DNA from: Blepharisma stoltei | Lineage: Eukaryota > Ciliophora > Heterotrichea > Heterotrichida > Blepharismidae | Direction of reading: 5' to 3' | DNA: 64,000 nt | Assembly (NCBI GenBank): GCA_914767885.1 | Contig: CAJZBQ010000016.1 | Span: forward strand, 124,001-188,000 | In this document: positions 1-10,105 of the stretch, one piece after another | Layout of the letters: the number at the start of each line of letters is the position of its first letter | Numbering within the stretch: the first letter of the stretch is position 1 | Position numbers and translations under genes: made by a program | Notes under the pieces: model-generated | What the model was told of the DNA's origin: nothing | What the model saw: only the letters and a program-made list of their open reading frames with translations | Databases searched by the model: none

Positions 1-72
1 CAAGTGTAGTGTAGTGGTTATCACATCTGCCTCACACGCAGAAGGTCGTGGGTTCAATCCCCACCACTTGTA
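1..72 (+). tRNA. tRNA-Val (anticodon CAC), first base cut by window edge
   Basis: The cloverleaf can be drawn by eye. Acceptor bases 1-6 (CAAGTG) pair with 65-70 (CACTTG), and T71 would pair with the base just before the window. The anticodon stem TCTGC/GCAGA encloses loop CTCACAC, anticodon CAC. The T arm is GTGGG-TTCAATC-CCCAC and A72 is the discriminator. A T-run at 75-79 fits a Pol III terminator. No CCA is encoded, as usual in eukaryotes. Confidence 0.93.
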
Positions 73-608
73 CTTTTTGAGTCTTAAGTTTTTAAATATA
101 TCTTTATTTTCTAATAAAATTAAATTAATATGCTTTAACGTATAAAAATAAAATCTGAATTAGCAGATAGTCATAATAAATTAAATATAACTCAAGATTC
201 TTTAGCTGAAATATTTTTACTTTTATATTTTAATCTAAACTTATTTTTGCTTCCTTCTTGAATGATTATTTGAATTGACCTACCTTTTCAGGCAGTCTTA
301 ATATACATAAGGTCTTTATATTTATATTATGATTTTAATAGGTGTTTTATATAATCAATCTCATAATCTAGCTTTTCCTCCATAAAAATTGCATTTTATC
401 TTGGGTTATAAATATAATTTTAAAATGAAATAATTAAGGAGAATTTAACTCAAATATCTCTTAAGTTGTAATCTTGGAATTTATGTATCAATTTAATGAA
501 TCTCCCAATTCAAAAATTAAAAATCAAATAAATATTTTTTTAATTTATTTTCATATTTATCCCTATCGATTCAAATAAATATAGTATATATTTCAATTCC
601 CTATAAAT
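73..608. other. AT-rich stretch without a recognised gene
   Basis: Apart from the T-run downstream of the tRNA, I see no long open frame with UGA read as Trp, no inverted-repeat element and no RNA gene. The base composition is very AT-rich. It may include the promoter of the gene starting at 609. Confidence 0.5.
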
Positions 609-1437
609 ATGGAAGGCGGGAAAAAGCCACAAATCTACTTCTCAATCTCAGCATTCATAGTCCTCCTTTGCATTTTCCAAGAAGAATTTTTTATGCTTCC
701 AATTGAGTCACTATTCCCAGGCCACGCAATTTATTACATCATAACCTTTGTTTTGCGGTATCCAAATTCCCACCAAATCCGGCGTATTCTTGTAACATTT
801 TCTTTATCATTTGGAGAAGTCATATTAACGAGCCTGATATTTGGGGCAGATCTTCATAGATCTTTTACAATTCTTATTACAGAATTTGTAGTAATTTATA
901 TTGCACACACTCTCTTGAGCCCTAGAGAAATTTATGAGTCCTTTAAAAAATATATCAAAATGGACTGGCTTATCAAGCTAATAATTTTTCTATAAAAAGC
1001 TTTAAAACACTCCAATAGGGTATAAAGCTTTTCGTACAGTGGTTTTTAATTTAGAAGCTATTTGGAGAGCAATTTTACTAGTATCTGCTATGCATTCAGT
1101 TATTACAATTCATAAGCTGTCACAATATTCAATTGTGCTAGGAGTTTTAATTGGAGTAATGAAGATGGCAACAGCTGCTATTGTCCATGTAATTGATGGA
1201 TTTTTGTGTGTGGATGTCCCTGTAAGAGAAATTGAAGTCTCAGGAGTAGGGATTTATTTCAGAAACGGAATCATTGTGTCAACTTTAAGCTTGATTTTGC
1301 TGTCGATATCAGAGACTGGAACATCTTATGACATTTTGTATGAAACCACCCCAGATTATGCGAAACTTATAACAAGCATATACTTTATGCTTTGGTACAC
1401 TCATGACAGCATTGAGTATGGATCATTTTTCAAGTAA
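609..1437 (+). CDS. Multi-pass membrane protein, interrupted by a 28-bp IES
   Basis: After removing bases 993-1020 the frame runs from ATG 609 to TAA 1437, 266 residues. At least five hydrophobic helices are visible (for example around residues 10-30, 60-80 and 85-105, and in the second half). Charged residues lie between them. The C-terminus is short and hydrophilic (EYGSFFK). There is no obvious signal peptide; the first helix may act as an anchor. A faint resemblance to TRIC-type intracellular cation channels can be imagined from size and helix spacing, but I see no diagnostic motif and do not assign a function. The two halves share hydrophobic character and codon use, and the join keeps the frame, so I treat them as one gene. 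Confidence 0.6.
993..1020. other. 28-bp IES bounded by TA
   Basis: The left flank reads CTA-TAAAAAGCTTT and the right flank TATAAAGCTTT. Deleting 28 bp and keeping one TA joins the two reading frames without a stop. It is the shortest IES recognised here and is not GT...AG, so it is not one of the 15-16 nt introns. Confidence 0.8.
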
Positions 1438-1693
1438 AAATATTTTTACTCCTCTTCATCCTTGGCATTCCAAAAATTCGATCAAGTAATTGATATAAAA
1501 TATGTTTTTTATTGAAGCATTTTTTAGTTTATAATATGAAAATCAATTTCTAAGAAAAATTTCTCGATCAAAGATGGAGTTAATTAAAATTTTCATATAT
1601 TTTACGATATTTTTGCCTACTTTTGTCTTAAAAAACACATAATTCCTTTAGCTTAAGCTAATATTTCAATCAAAACATATTGAAAATAATAAA

Positions 1694-1984
1694 ATGAAAA
1701 AGAACGATCCCGTTCGCAGGAAAAACTACGTAAAATTTTTGATCAGAGAAGAAGAAAAAGCTAACAAAATTAAAGAAAAAACAAAAGAAAAGAGAGATTT
1801 AAAAGAAGCGATATCAGGGATTGCTAATAGTCTCAATCTAGAAGACAGCATTGAGATAAACATGGACGGGCCAAAGAAAATCATATCAAGGCGATCCCAT
1901 GAGGTAACAATGAAGAAAAAGATCAGAAAATGGAAAAAAGAGCCACTGCCAGCTGATGCTATGGACGAATATACAGAATTCTAA
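1694..1984 (+). CDS. Small highly charged protein, function unknown
   Basis: 96 residues, very rich in Lys, Arg and Glu, uninterrupted. The N-terminal half (residues 15-40) is a charged helix or short coiled coil. The C-terminal part has a basic cluster (MKKKIRKWKKE) followed by an acidic tail ending DEYTEF. There is no signal peptide or membrane segment. The composition suggests a nuclear or nucleolar protein, for example a ribosome-biogenesis accessory factor, but no family motif is recognised. The ATG at 1694 is the first in a clean frame, 69 bp ahead of the next gene on the same strand. Confidence 0.6.
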   Translation: MKKNDPVRRKNYVKFLIREEEKANKIKEKTKEKRDLKEAISGIANSLNLEDSIEINMDGPKKIISRRSHEVTMKKKIRKWKKEPLPADAMDEYTEF

Positions 1985-2053
1985 CCATAATCCTTTTTCT
2001 TTAAAAATTGCTATTAAACTCATAATATTTATTTTAATCTTTCTCTATCGTCT

Positions 2054-3457
2054 ATGCCACATATATATGAAATCCTCTTATTTACTTTAATCTATTCCTT
2101 AATAAATTTAATGTTAGCAAACAAAATCCATCGTGGCGATTATTTCATCAGTAAAGAAGTATCATCTCTTGTAGATATCAGCGCAGAAGTCGTATCAGCG
2201 AATTTTTCATTATACCCAAGCTTGCCTGGGCTAAAAAGTTATAAATTAGTCGAAAAAATAATAGATAAAGTTTCAGTTACCCTCCCACTGCAAATTACAG
2301 CTCCAAACATCAGCATTGAAAGCTACTGAAAGCGGGCTTGTGAGTCCAAGTGGAAAAACATCCGCCACAATGAGCATGGGTGGTCGTGGAAACAGACCTA
2401 CATAGAAACCTATCTGCAAGAAATCCTATGCAAGCACCCTGGAGATGACTTAGAAGAGCTTGCAAGCCTTATTATGGCTACCAGGAACTTTATTTTTTAT
2501 ATTGATATTGAAGAGCTCCCATCACATTTAGACTTAAGAATTTTATTCAAAAATGTCCCATGCATCACCAAATTCAGGGTTTCATATGGCGCAAAACATT
2601 TGGGGTCTGAATATGACCGGTCTTTATTTGGGATGAGAATGAATGATGCCGCAAGTATCACGAAATGCATAAAAAGCTCCCAGTGTTTGGTCTCCCTCTC
2701 GCTGCCTTGCAATTTGATTGATGATGAGCTAGTTAGAATGCTTACAAAAGGATTTTTATATAATAAAACCATTGTAGAGCTTGATTTATCCCATAATAGA
2801 ATTGGTGACCATGGCGCAAGAAGGATCGCTAAATATTTATTCCATTCAGATGTCCTGTTGTCGCTTAATTTAAGTGACAATCAAATACAGTATGAAGGAT
2901 CCAGATGCATAGGCCAAGCTCTGAGAAATAATAGATCGTTACAGATTTTGAATTTAAAGCATAATAGACTTGATGATAGGTCTGGGGCTAAACTTTGTAG
3001 TGATTTACAACAAAATGGGGTGGTCAGGTCATTAAATTTAAGCTCAAATTCTTTGTCAACGCTATTTTGTGAAAAATTATGTGACTTATTGGCAAATAAT
3101 GACTCTTTGCTTGAGCTTGATATAAGCTGCAATTTATTAGTAGACAATGAAGCTGAAGATGCTATAAGGGATGAAATGCTGAGCGCTGTAGAAAAATTAA
3201 AAGGAGTGCTTTCACTTGGCTGCTCATTACTGATGATTGATATCAGAAATAATGGCTTAACTCGAAGAATGGAAAAAGATATAACAGAGATTGTGGTTAA
3301 GCATGATTTAGACTTAAAAGATATACCACTTTATAGGGTCCAAACACCAGCTTCTAGGTCTTCAGCATCCAGACATTCGCAGCACAGACTGCCAAGTGGA
3401 AATTCTCTTAAAGTGCAAACCCCTATCAGAACTCCTAAGACTCCTTATCGTACTTAA
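2054..3457 (+). CDS. DRC5: Dynein regulatory complex subunit 5 (TCTE1-like), LRR protein
   Basis: Single 467-residue frame that passes through a UGA at 2327-2329, which is read as Trp in SYWKRACESKW. That motif, followed by a WSWKQTYIE block, matches the conserved N-terminal region of TCTE1/DRC5 (family WKR-C-E/A-RW). Residues about 200-400 carry RNase-inhibitor-type leucine-rich repeats (TIVELDLSHNRIGDHGARRI, LLSLNLSDNQI, LQILNLKHNRLDD, VRSLNLSSNSL, LLELDISCNLLVDNE). The tail is Ser/Pro/Arg-rich. DRC5 is part of the nexin-dynein regulatory complex of motile cilia, where it regulates axonemal dynein. Human TCTE1 is about 500 residues, so length agrees. ATG 2054 is the first in frame; the exact start is less certain than the family. 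Confidence 0.9.
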
Positions 3458-3567
3458 TTGTCTAACATTTATTATCTAAAATAATAAATCTCAAAATTTA
3501 AATCAATTACCTATAAAAATTGAAAATTAAGTAATTAAATTGGTTTCCTTTTCCATAGCACAGCTTA

Positions 3568-4624
3568 TTATACCATTTTTAAGTCTTTTCTTGCTTCACT
3601 ATCTGCGCTTGATATCCTGCTTTCTGAAATCTCAGAAAATTCATTCTCAATTCCTTCAGGCTTGTCAGTTTCCATCCTCAATAATATTTTAAGTCTCCCA
3701 ATCTTGGTATAAGGACTTCCCCTAGATAGCCCTTGCAGGGTCCGGAATCCTTTGGTTGGTGGAACCAACAAGTGAATTGGTCCGATTAGTGTACTGAGTT
3801 GGTTCCACCAATCAAAGGATTCCGACAGAATCCGCAGCCCTGTAAGGGCTATCTAGGGGAAATCCTATATTCTGAGGCTGCAGCTCATAAGGTAAAGAAT
3901 TTCTTTCTACCAATGGCGGCTCCTCAAAGTCAATTATTCTCTTAGCCCAGTTTTTTCACGTCTCATTAGGATCTGATACAGGGTCAATAAATACTGGCTC
4001 TTTCTTAGGTGGAGGCACTGTAAAAGGTGGAGCGACCTCTGGCGGGATATTGCAGGTTAATGATACCATAAGTCCTGAATAGTCTACCCAAAGGGTCTGC
4101 AGCTCTTCTTTAAGCTGCTGGAAATCCTCAGCTGTTTTATTACACCTTATTCCTTTGGAGTAAAGAAAATAAGCAGCATTATATCTGCCATATAAAACGG
4201 CAAAATCTAGGGCATTAAGTCCATGAGGGTCAGTTTGTGTAGGATCAGTTCCATATTCAAGCAGAAATTTGAGAGAATCTAAGTGCCCTTTGGTAGCTGC
4301 CCACATTAAGGCTGAAATTTTGGTAGATGTGGTGCTATTTAAGTCTACACCTAGAGATACTAATTCTGCTAATATGTGAGGTCTATTTAGATACGCAGCT
4401 CTTGTAACTGCATTTGTTTTGCCATCATCAGAAATTGGCTCGTTTAAGAGAAATGGATACTTTTGAACTAAATTTTATAGAATTTATTTTTTAATAATTT
4501 TTTAATTAAAAAATAGGAATTTTTTATATAAATATCTATAAAAAAGAAGTAAGTCTCGAACTGCTAAAGGATCATTTGCACTTATAGCGACCCAAAGATT
4601 ATGTTTGGCTTGGGTATTTCCCAT
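3568..4624 (-). CDS. Ankyrin-repeat protein with possible N-myristoylation
   Basis: Reads from ATG 4624 to TAA 3568 after removing two IESs (4471-4530 and 3710-3869), 278 residues. The start MGNTQAKHNLWVA has Gly2, a possible myristoylation site. Residues about 8-130 contain ankyrin-type helices, e.g. SALMWAATKGHLDSLKFLLE and NALDFAVLYGRYNAAYFL. Next comes a Pro-rich segment (PPEVAPPFTVPPPKKEP) and a charged, Ser/Glu-rich tail. Ankyrin repeats mediate protein binding, and the partner is unknown. Both IES joins are in frame only at TA, giving ...YRYLVQKY... and ...QPQNTKIGRL.... Confidence 0.8.
3710..3869. mobile_element. Family P palindromic MITE acting as IES (copy 1)
   Basis: 160 bp, nearly all inverted repeat. 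The left arm starts TATAAGGACTTCCCCTAGAT and the right arm, reverse-complemented, starts TATAGGATTTCCCCTAGAT. The arms continue with matching GGAATCC and TGGTGGAACCAAC blocks around a short loop near 3775-3800. It is flanked by TA; excision with one TA retained restores the ankyrin frame. A second, diverged copy lies at 45063-45235. Confidence 0.85.
4471..4530. other. 60-bp IES
   Basis: AT-rich segment containing in-frame stops between two halves of the ankyrin gene. ATTTA occurs at both ends; cutting at TA gives ...LFYRYL-VQKYPFL... in frame. Confidence 0.75.
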
Positions 4625-4682
4625 AATTAAATATTAACTGTATTTAATAAACAGAAACGAAAGCAATGCTACTTAATTAGAG

Positions 4683-4935
4683 CTAATCGTCTAAGGCTAT
4701 AAGATTGTCAATATCGCTTATATGGTTCTTTAATTCTCTCCATTGTTCTACTGTTAAAGCAATTCCTTTTCTCCCGGGCTTTAGATCTCCGTCTTTGTAA
4801 TAATACTCTCTGATGTCTATCAGCTTCTTTCCTTTAAATTTAGACACTGAAACATATTTTTCTTTGCCAAGCTAACTTGTATCTTACCAATATTTTCCTT
4901 TCTTCTTCACTCTGATCACTTGCTTGGTCTGACAT
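4683..4935 (-). CDS. SUB1: Transcriptional coactivator PC4/SUB1 homologue
   Basis: One 16-nt intron (4872-4887, GTAAGATACAAGTTAG in gene sense) splits a 78-residue protein. After an acidic N-terminus ([15 protein letters not shown]) the ssDNA-binding PC4 domain follows, with [34 protein letters not shown] and VEQWRELK. These match the family blocks V-S-x-F-K-G, D-I-R-E-Y-Y, L-x-P-G-x-K-G-I and Q-W-x-x-L. PC4/Sub1 binds single-stranded DNA in the nucleus and acts in Pol II transcription and genome stability. The length fits compact protist orthologues. It ends with the tail NLIALDD. Confidence 0.95.
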
Positions 4936-5204
4936 TTTATTATTATAGATTATCCTTATTTACTAAATGATATAATTTGGGAGTATTTGGGGTTATCTTT
5001 GTCACTAAATTATTTGGGATATAGAAACTTAAAATTTTTATTTTTGTGAATACCGATTGAAAATTTTCAAAAATATTTAGGATTTAAGTTTTTACTTTAT
5101 AAAAGCTCTTTTTCTGCCAATTAAAAGAGAATCTTACATAAAATCTATTATAGCCCATTTCTATCTAAAAATTTCGTTACACACCATGGAAATAAAAAAT
5201 AGAT

Positions 5205-8200
5205 ATGGGGTTTGATGACTATACAGTCCAGCCTGGCGATACTTTTATTAGTATCGCAATGAGGTTTGATATGTCTGTCTATTATCTTCTTCGAATAAAC
5301 CGCCTCTCTGAAGTTTCAGAAATTTTCCCAGACATGATTTTAAAAGTGAAACACAAAGAATTTAGCTCTGAGTCAAAACAAAATTCTTCTGATAACATAT
5401 GCTAATTTAAACTAAATACATATTTTTTTATTATATTAATTTAAAAAAAATTATGATAGCAAAAGAGAATAAAAATACGTAACCTTACGCCTACAACCAT
5501 AAAAGAGCCAAATCTAGGGACTGGAAATCAAAAAAAAATCCCCCAGCATGATTATGACAATATTTTTACTACTGATGTCTTATACTGCACTTTTGAAGGA
5601 GAAATCAAAGGGCAGCTTTGTATATTTAATAATAGGCTTGCGTTTAACCCTATTTTAGTTGATAATCTGCACTGTGAAATCGTTCAGAATAAAACTAAAA
5701 AATTGATACTTGCTGCGCATGCTCAGACTTTTATATGCTTTTGGGATATTTTCAACGCAATACAATACGAGCTTCCTCCAATAGAAGAAGATCAGCCTCC
5801 AATGCATTTTATACAGTTTTTCCTGTCAAAAATAGGAAAAGATACAAATGTTGCCAATAAGAAAAATGCTCCTAAATGATGTGTGAATTTTCAGCTTTTG
5901 CCAATTAAAAAGAATTATGCAGAATTGAAAGGAAAAGCACTGACTTCCCTCAGTTAACAACCAAAAACAATTTGTTTGCCCAGCTTTTTTCGAAATTTAA
6001 AAATTGGAAAGTAAAATTAATTTTATTTGCATTTTTAAATTTTAGAATGGAAGTTTTGTTTAAAATTATAATAATTATCATTAGCATATTAATACTTTTA
6101 TAAATTTTTAGTTTCTTTCCCAAAAAATCGGATTTTCCAATGGTTTTGCTCCATTACTAAGAGGGGAGTAAGGATAATTAGTTACGTTACTGCATATGCT
6201 CACAACCCTAATAAGAGCATAGAAGAGAATTATCAAACTTTTGTACCGTATTATGAAATTAATGAAGATTCTGAAGAAAATCTGGAACTTAAAGTAAATG
6301 AGCCAAATAAAGAAAGCAAGGGCAGTAATGAAAATAAAGATATTGCAGAGCAAAATACTAAGCGAGCAGAGTCACCAAATAAAATTGCGCCATCAGAGGA
6401 ACAAAAAACGCAAACTAAAACTGAAAACGATATAGAAGTAGAAAATGATCCAAAAACTAATAAGGACAAAATTTCAGAAAAAAATATAAATAATTCAATA
6501 CAACAGATAGAAGAGGAGAGCAAGGTGTGAAATCGTGTAAAAATCTGTAAGCCAAAACAAAGAAGCAAAATAGAAGAAGAAAGTGAAAAATCAGAGCAGG
6601 GTACTAAAAATAGCGCATTAATCCCAATATCTAAGGAAGAAGGAAATAACTGCAATTCTGATAAAGCAACCAAAAATAATGTGAATCAGCCTATTAAAGC
6701 TATATATAGTGATATCAAGAAAAGCTTTACAGAATCTGAGCTAAATCAGCTGGCTTCATCATCATATAAAAGTGAAACCAGCTTAACTGAGGAAGAGCCA
6801 ATCAAATCACAAATGTCAATTGATTCCTTCAAAGACGAAATCCCCAACTCCGATCATGATGAAATCGTCATGCCATGGTCGACCCCTCACAAAAATAGCC
6901 TCGATGTTTTGCTCACAAGCTTTAATTCAGAAAAAATCCGGATCAAGCACACTCCAAGAAAAAGCTCACTTGACTCAGGCCCGAAAAAAATAAAATCTGA
7001 GGCTAGCTTTGAAGATATACCTATTGAAGATGAGCCAGAAGAGCCTCTTCTTATTCCTCTTCCTGACCTTTCTGAGCCTTCTACAATTTTATCTGAAAAT
7101 ATGATATAGCCAATTAGACTGATTGGTTATTTAAGAGATGTGAGTAAATCAGCTAAATTCTTAATTAAAAAATTACTTATCAGTCTAACTGACTATAAAA
7201 CAAATAGTCATAAATTTACCAATGATGTACCAAATCCGATCGTGAAAATTAGCATACTCCCCTAAGCTTCATGGTACATCTTTAGCAGCATTTTATAGAA
7301 ATTTATCAAAAGTCGGGTCATCAATAATTGTCGTTTTAACCCAACATATGCAAATATTTGGAGGTTTAGCGTCAGATACGTGGGCTCCATCCCATCAATT
7401 TTATGGAAATGGGGATTGCTTTTTATTTACATTTCATAATACTAAAAAAATCAAGTGTTTTTTCCCTACATTGGAAAATGAATATTTCATGGCTTCCAGC
7501 TTTGAAGGAATTTCTATGGGATCAGGGTAATTTCTATTTAGTGGGAAATCTGGGTTTTATATATATGGAGACCTTATGAAAGGTTCAAGCGGTGTAAGTA
7601 AGACATACAATAATGAGGTCTTAATTTCTTCCTCAGTGAACAAGCGAATTTTTTTGCTTTATCCAGTAACTCCCCCCTCCGTGAGCGAACAAAACCATTA
7701 GGAAAAATCACTATTTTTTGCCCAAAAACCCACCCTCCTAGAGCGAACAAAAATTTTTTTAATAGAAAAATTTTTTATGGAAAAAAATATTGATACATAA
7801 GTGAATGAAATCTCTAGCTAATTCTGTTTCATTTTAAACAAATTGCGTTTTAAAACATAAATTTTGCAACTTAAATTTATATTTGCTTTCCAATTTTTGC
7901 GAATTAGGATTTTTTCAAATTTCGAAAAAAAATTAACCCCTCTCCATGAGCGAACAAAAAAATCTTGTTCGCTAACGGAGGGGGGGAGTAAGAGTTTTTA
8001 TTAATTTTTTTTCGAAATTAAATTATTCCAAAGTAAAAATAACGTAATTTATGAAGTTTAAGTTTAAAATTAATAGATATAAAAAAAAATTTGGCTCACG
8101 GAGGAGCGTGCTTTTTTAAAAATTAGGGGTTTTTCTTGGTTTTGCCACTATGCAGAGTAAGCAAATTTGAGTTCTTTAATATATTGAAGCTAGAAGTTTG

Positions 8201-8213
8201 GGCTTTAGTTTAA
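5205..8213 (+). CDS. LysM-GRAM-TLDc protein (OXR1/NCOA7 family)
   Basis: Removing IESs at 5398-5475, 5941-6168, 7105-7195 and 7622-8157 and a 15-nt intron at 7527-7541 gives 686 residues. Order: LysM near residues 5-50 (YTVQPGDTFISIAMRF); a GRAM-like beta domain (LYCTFEGEIKGQLCIFNNRL, residues about 95-230); a long Glu/Ser/Lys-rich linker; and a C-terminal TLDc domain. TLDc blocks include SWKLAYSPKLHGTSLAAFYR, QIFGGLASDTW, GDCFLFTF and a terminal LEVWAL. This is the domain order of OXR1/NCOA7 proteins, which protect against oxidative stress and bind V-ATPase. Every join was checked by frame; the total length is a multiple of three. The last exon after the nested MITE is only 55 nt. Confidence 0.9.
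5398..5475. other. 78-bp IES
   Basis: Lies just after the LysM domain. The left boundary is AACATA, the right AAATACGT. Joining at TA gives SSDNIRNLTPTT in frame and removes stops on both sides. Confidence 0.75.
5941..6168. mobile_element. Degenerate family A MITE acting as IES
   Basis: The right end is a recognisable family A arm (TTTTCCAATGGTTTTGCTC ... GGGGAG-TAA). The left end is decayed (TGA-CTTCCCTCAGTTAACAA). The left target copy is TGA where TAA is expected. The frame is nevertheless restored by deleting 228 bp (KGKAL-RIISYV), so excision must tolerate a left end without TA. Confidence 0.7.
7105..7195. other. 91-bp IES with internal inverted repeat
   Basis: It carries TTAGACTGAT near the left end and the reverse complement ATCAGTCTAA near the right end, so it is probably a short decayed inverted-repeat element. 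The TA-to-TA join gives SENMIKQIVINLP in frame, leading directly into the TLDc domain. Confidence 0.75.
7622..8157. mobile_element. Outer family A MITE (IES) carrying a second MITE
   Basis: Left arm: TTTCTTCCTCAGTGAACAAG after TAA. Right arm: GGCTCACGGAGGAG ... GGTTTTGCCACTATGCAGAG before TAA. A younger family A copy (7670-7988) is inserted in its left part. Removing the whole composite gives NNEVL-SKFEFFNILKLEVWAL, the end of the TLDc domain. Confidence 0.85.
7670..7988. mobile_element. Inner family A MITE, nested
   Basis: Flanked by TAA on both sides (7667-7669, 7989-7991). The left end CTCCCCCCTCCGTGAGCGAA and the right end CGCTAACGGAGGGGGGGGAG are inverted repeats. The internal segment TTTGCTTTCCAATTTTTGCG is shared with other copies. 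It is less decayed than the host element, so it inserted later. Confidence 0.9.
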
Positions 8214-8253
8214 TGTAAGAAAAATTAATAAATTTTTGTAAACTATTATCGTT

Positions 8254-8917
8254 ATGGCTGAGTATATTGACAGCAATTTAATACGGCTCAGGAACTGGGA
8301 ACGATCTTTAGTGAAACACAGAAAAATGCTAAACGAGATTGTAACAACGCACAGCAACCGAATCGATAATAAAGTTTCAGATATCCATTATTCAGCTCCT
8401 TGTAAAAACAAAACTCCTAACGTCAAGGACAAAACGTTTTTTGCTAACTCCGCCTACAATTAAAACAAATTTTTCTAGCTTGGTCGACAATTAAAACCAA
8501 TTAAAATTCTTATTTTTAGGAAAATTAACCCCTTGGAGTAAGCACGTCAGGAACGAAAATATAAAATTGGCTTGTAAATTGGTAGAAATCCAAGCAGGAT
8601 ATGATAATCATCCTATTAATCCAGAAAGAAAACCGTTGCCTTTAATAAGTGATAAAGTAAATAACCCCTATAGACACAATGAAAAAAGGCGGATTAAAAA
8701 AGAAAACACAAGACTTGCAAGGAGATTGATTAATATTAGATCGACTTTTTCATTAGAAAGATGAAAAAATGATTATGATGATACAAGAAAATATAAAGAA
8801 ATAAGATCTCACCCACATTTAGAAAGAAATAAATCAGCAAATCCGATGTCAGAATGTGGGTCGCCGTCTGAGAAAAAGAGAAAAAACCATCTTTCTTCGT
8901 CATTTTTGTGCGCTTAG
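8254..8917 (+). CDS. CFAP97 (hemingway)-domain cilia protein
   Basis: After removing 8445-8538 the frame runs from ATG 8254 to TAG 8917, 189 residues, using UGA (8762-8764) as Trp. The central region has VSDIHYSAPCKN, then a basic block NPYRHNEKRRIKKENTRLAR followed by RLINIRSTFS. This corresponds to the CFAP97/KIAA1430 pattern in which a basic helix (E-N-x-x-L-x-x-R/K-L-x-x-I) closes the domain. CFAP97-type proteins are associated with motile cilia and sperm tails. The Lys/Arg-rich C-terminus has no other recognisable motif. Family assignment rests on the helix pattern only. Confidence 0.7.
8445..8538. mobile_element. 94-bp internally deleted family A MITE (IES)
   Basis: TAA-CTCCGCCTACAA at the left and CCCCTTGGAG-TAA at the right, 94 bp. 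It keeps the family A end signature and the TTAACCCC motif but has lost the middle. Excision gives DKTFFA-KHVRNENIK in frame. Confidence 0.8.
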
Positions 8918-9498
8918 AATGAATAAAAGTGGAAGCTGAATAATTATGATGGGCTGGTGAATTAAATTAATTAACTTGAATAATAAGGTACATATTTTAT
9001 AATGAAATAAGGAAAAATTTGCTATGAACAATTTTAGGTAAATCAGAATTTTTTCGATTTGTAGGCCGTAAATGCATTATTATCCAAAAAACTGAAGAAT
9101 TTGTATAAGCTTTTAGCTAGGATTTTTCTAGCAAATTAACTTTAATTTTGATCATAGCTGGTATTCATTTAAGTCAGTCCAAATAAAATGGCCGATTAAT
9201 GGATGACTAATAGCCCACCAGGGCTTAATTTAAATCTCCAAACCTATCAAGATCTAAAACCCCTTCTCTTCTAAATCTTCTAATTTTCATTTCTACACCC
9301 TTCCCTACTCTCCTTACATCTCTTTAATTTTCCTAGCAAAACACGTGTCTATCAGATCCCTATTCTATTCTTCCTCAAGTTTTTCCAATCAATAAAAATA
9401 TTCATCAATAGTAGCTTTTTCAGCTTTAAAATATTAATTAAATTTTCACGTTATGATCCTTCCAAATATTCTGTTAATGGCCATTGCATCTAATATAT
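8918..9498. other. Intergenic, nothing recognised
   Basis: AT-rich with scattered stops in all frames even when UGA is sense. No element ends of the families found elsewhere. It may hold the promoter of the CCT-motif gene. Confidence 0.45.
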
Positions 9499-10077
9499 AT
9501 GAAAATGTCTGGTCCAAATATGCCAAGTTCTTTTCAAAATTTATGTACACATCCAGGAGAAGACTCATCGTTATGTCTTCCCCAATTTAATCAATTTCTT
9601 ACACAAGCGTACAATGGGAATACCGAAAACGCCAATGTTTCTAACATAGAAGTTCCGAATGAGGGAAACCCACTCCCTGACTTTTTCGGGTTCTATGAAA
9701 GTATATTAAGAATGTCAGTAGAATCATGTCTAATGGCTCCAAATCCTGAGTTCTGGATGCCTTTTCAAGATCCGGAGAGTTTTTTTCCGGCTACTGAATC
9801 ACTTCAACTCCCTGTTGAAATGGAAGAGAATCTAAAACCAACACAATTTGTAGAGGAACAGAAGAAAATTGGCTTGATCACAGCTGAAGAAAGGAAACTC
9901 AAGGTCCAAAGGTATTTGGAAAAAAGAAAGAAAAGGACGTTTAAAAAAATCGTGACTTATGAGTGCAGAAAAAGAGTGGCGGATTCAAGAATTCGGGTGA
10001 AAGGTCGATTTATTACAAAAGAGCAAGCAGAAATGTTAAAAAGTCTTGATGTGGAGAAGGCTTTGAAAACTGAATAA
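9499..10077 (+). CDS. CCT-motif protein
   Basis: 192 residues from ATG 9499 (a second ATG at 9505 is possible). The first 110 residues are Asn/Pro/Ser-rich with aromatic clusters and no clear fold. Residues about 130-175 form a CCT motif: KVQRYLEKRKKRTFKK, then YECRKRVADSRIRVKGRF. This matches R-x-x-x-L-x-R-(Y/F)-x-x-K-(R/K)-x-x-R-x-(F)-x-K-x-I-x-Y-x-x-R-K-x-x-A-x-x-R-x-R-x-x-G-R-F. In plants the CCT motif (CONSTANS, TOC1) binds DNA with NF-Y partners; it also occurs in protists. A nuclear transcription-regulator role is inferred. No IES or intron is needed. Confidence 0.85.
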   Translation: MKMSGPNMPSSFQNLCTHPGEDSSLCLPQFNQFLTQAYNGNTENANVSNIEVPNEGNPLPDFFGFYESILRMSVESCLMAPNPEFWMPFQDPESFFPATESLQLPVEMEENLKPTQFVEEQKKIGLITAEERKLKVQRYLEKRKKRTFKKIVTYECRKRVADSRIRVKGRFITKEQAEMLKSLDVEKALKTE

Positions 10078-10105
10078 AATAATTATATAGCTTGTTTATC
10101 ATAAA

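Noticed and set aside
6108-6673. Two minus-strand frames in the LysM-TLDc linker
   Set aside because: They are antisense to the Glu/Lys-rich linker, which gives Ser/Leu/Phe-rich shadows; the + strand exon joins in frame on both sides.
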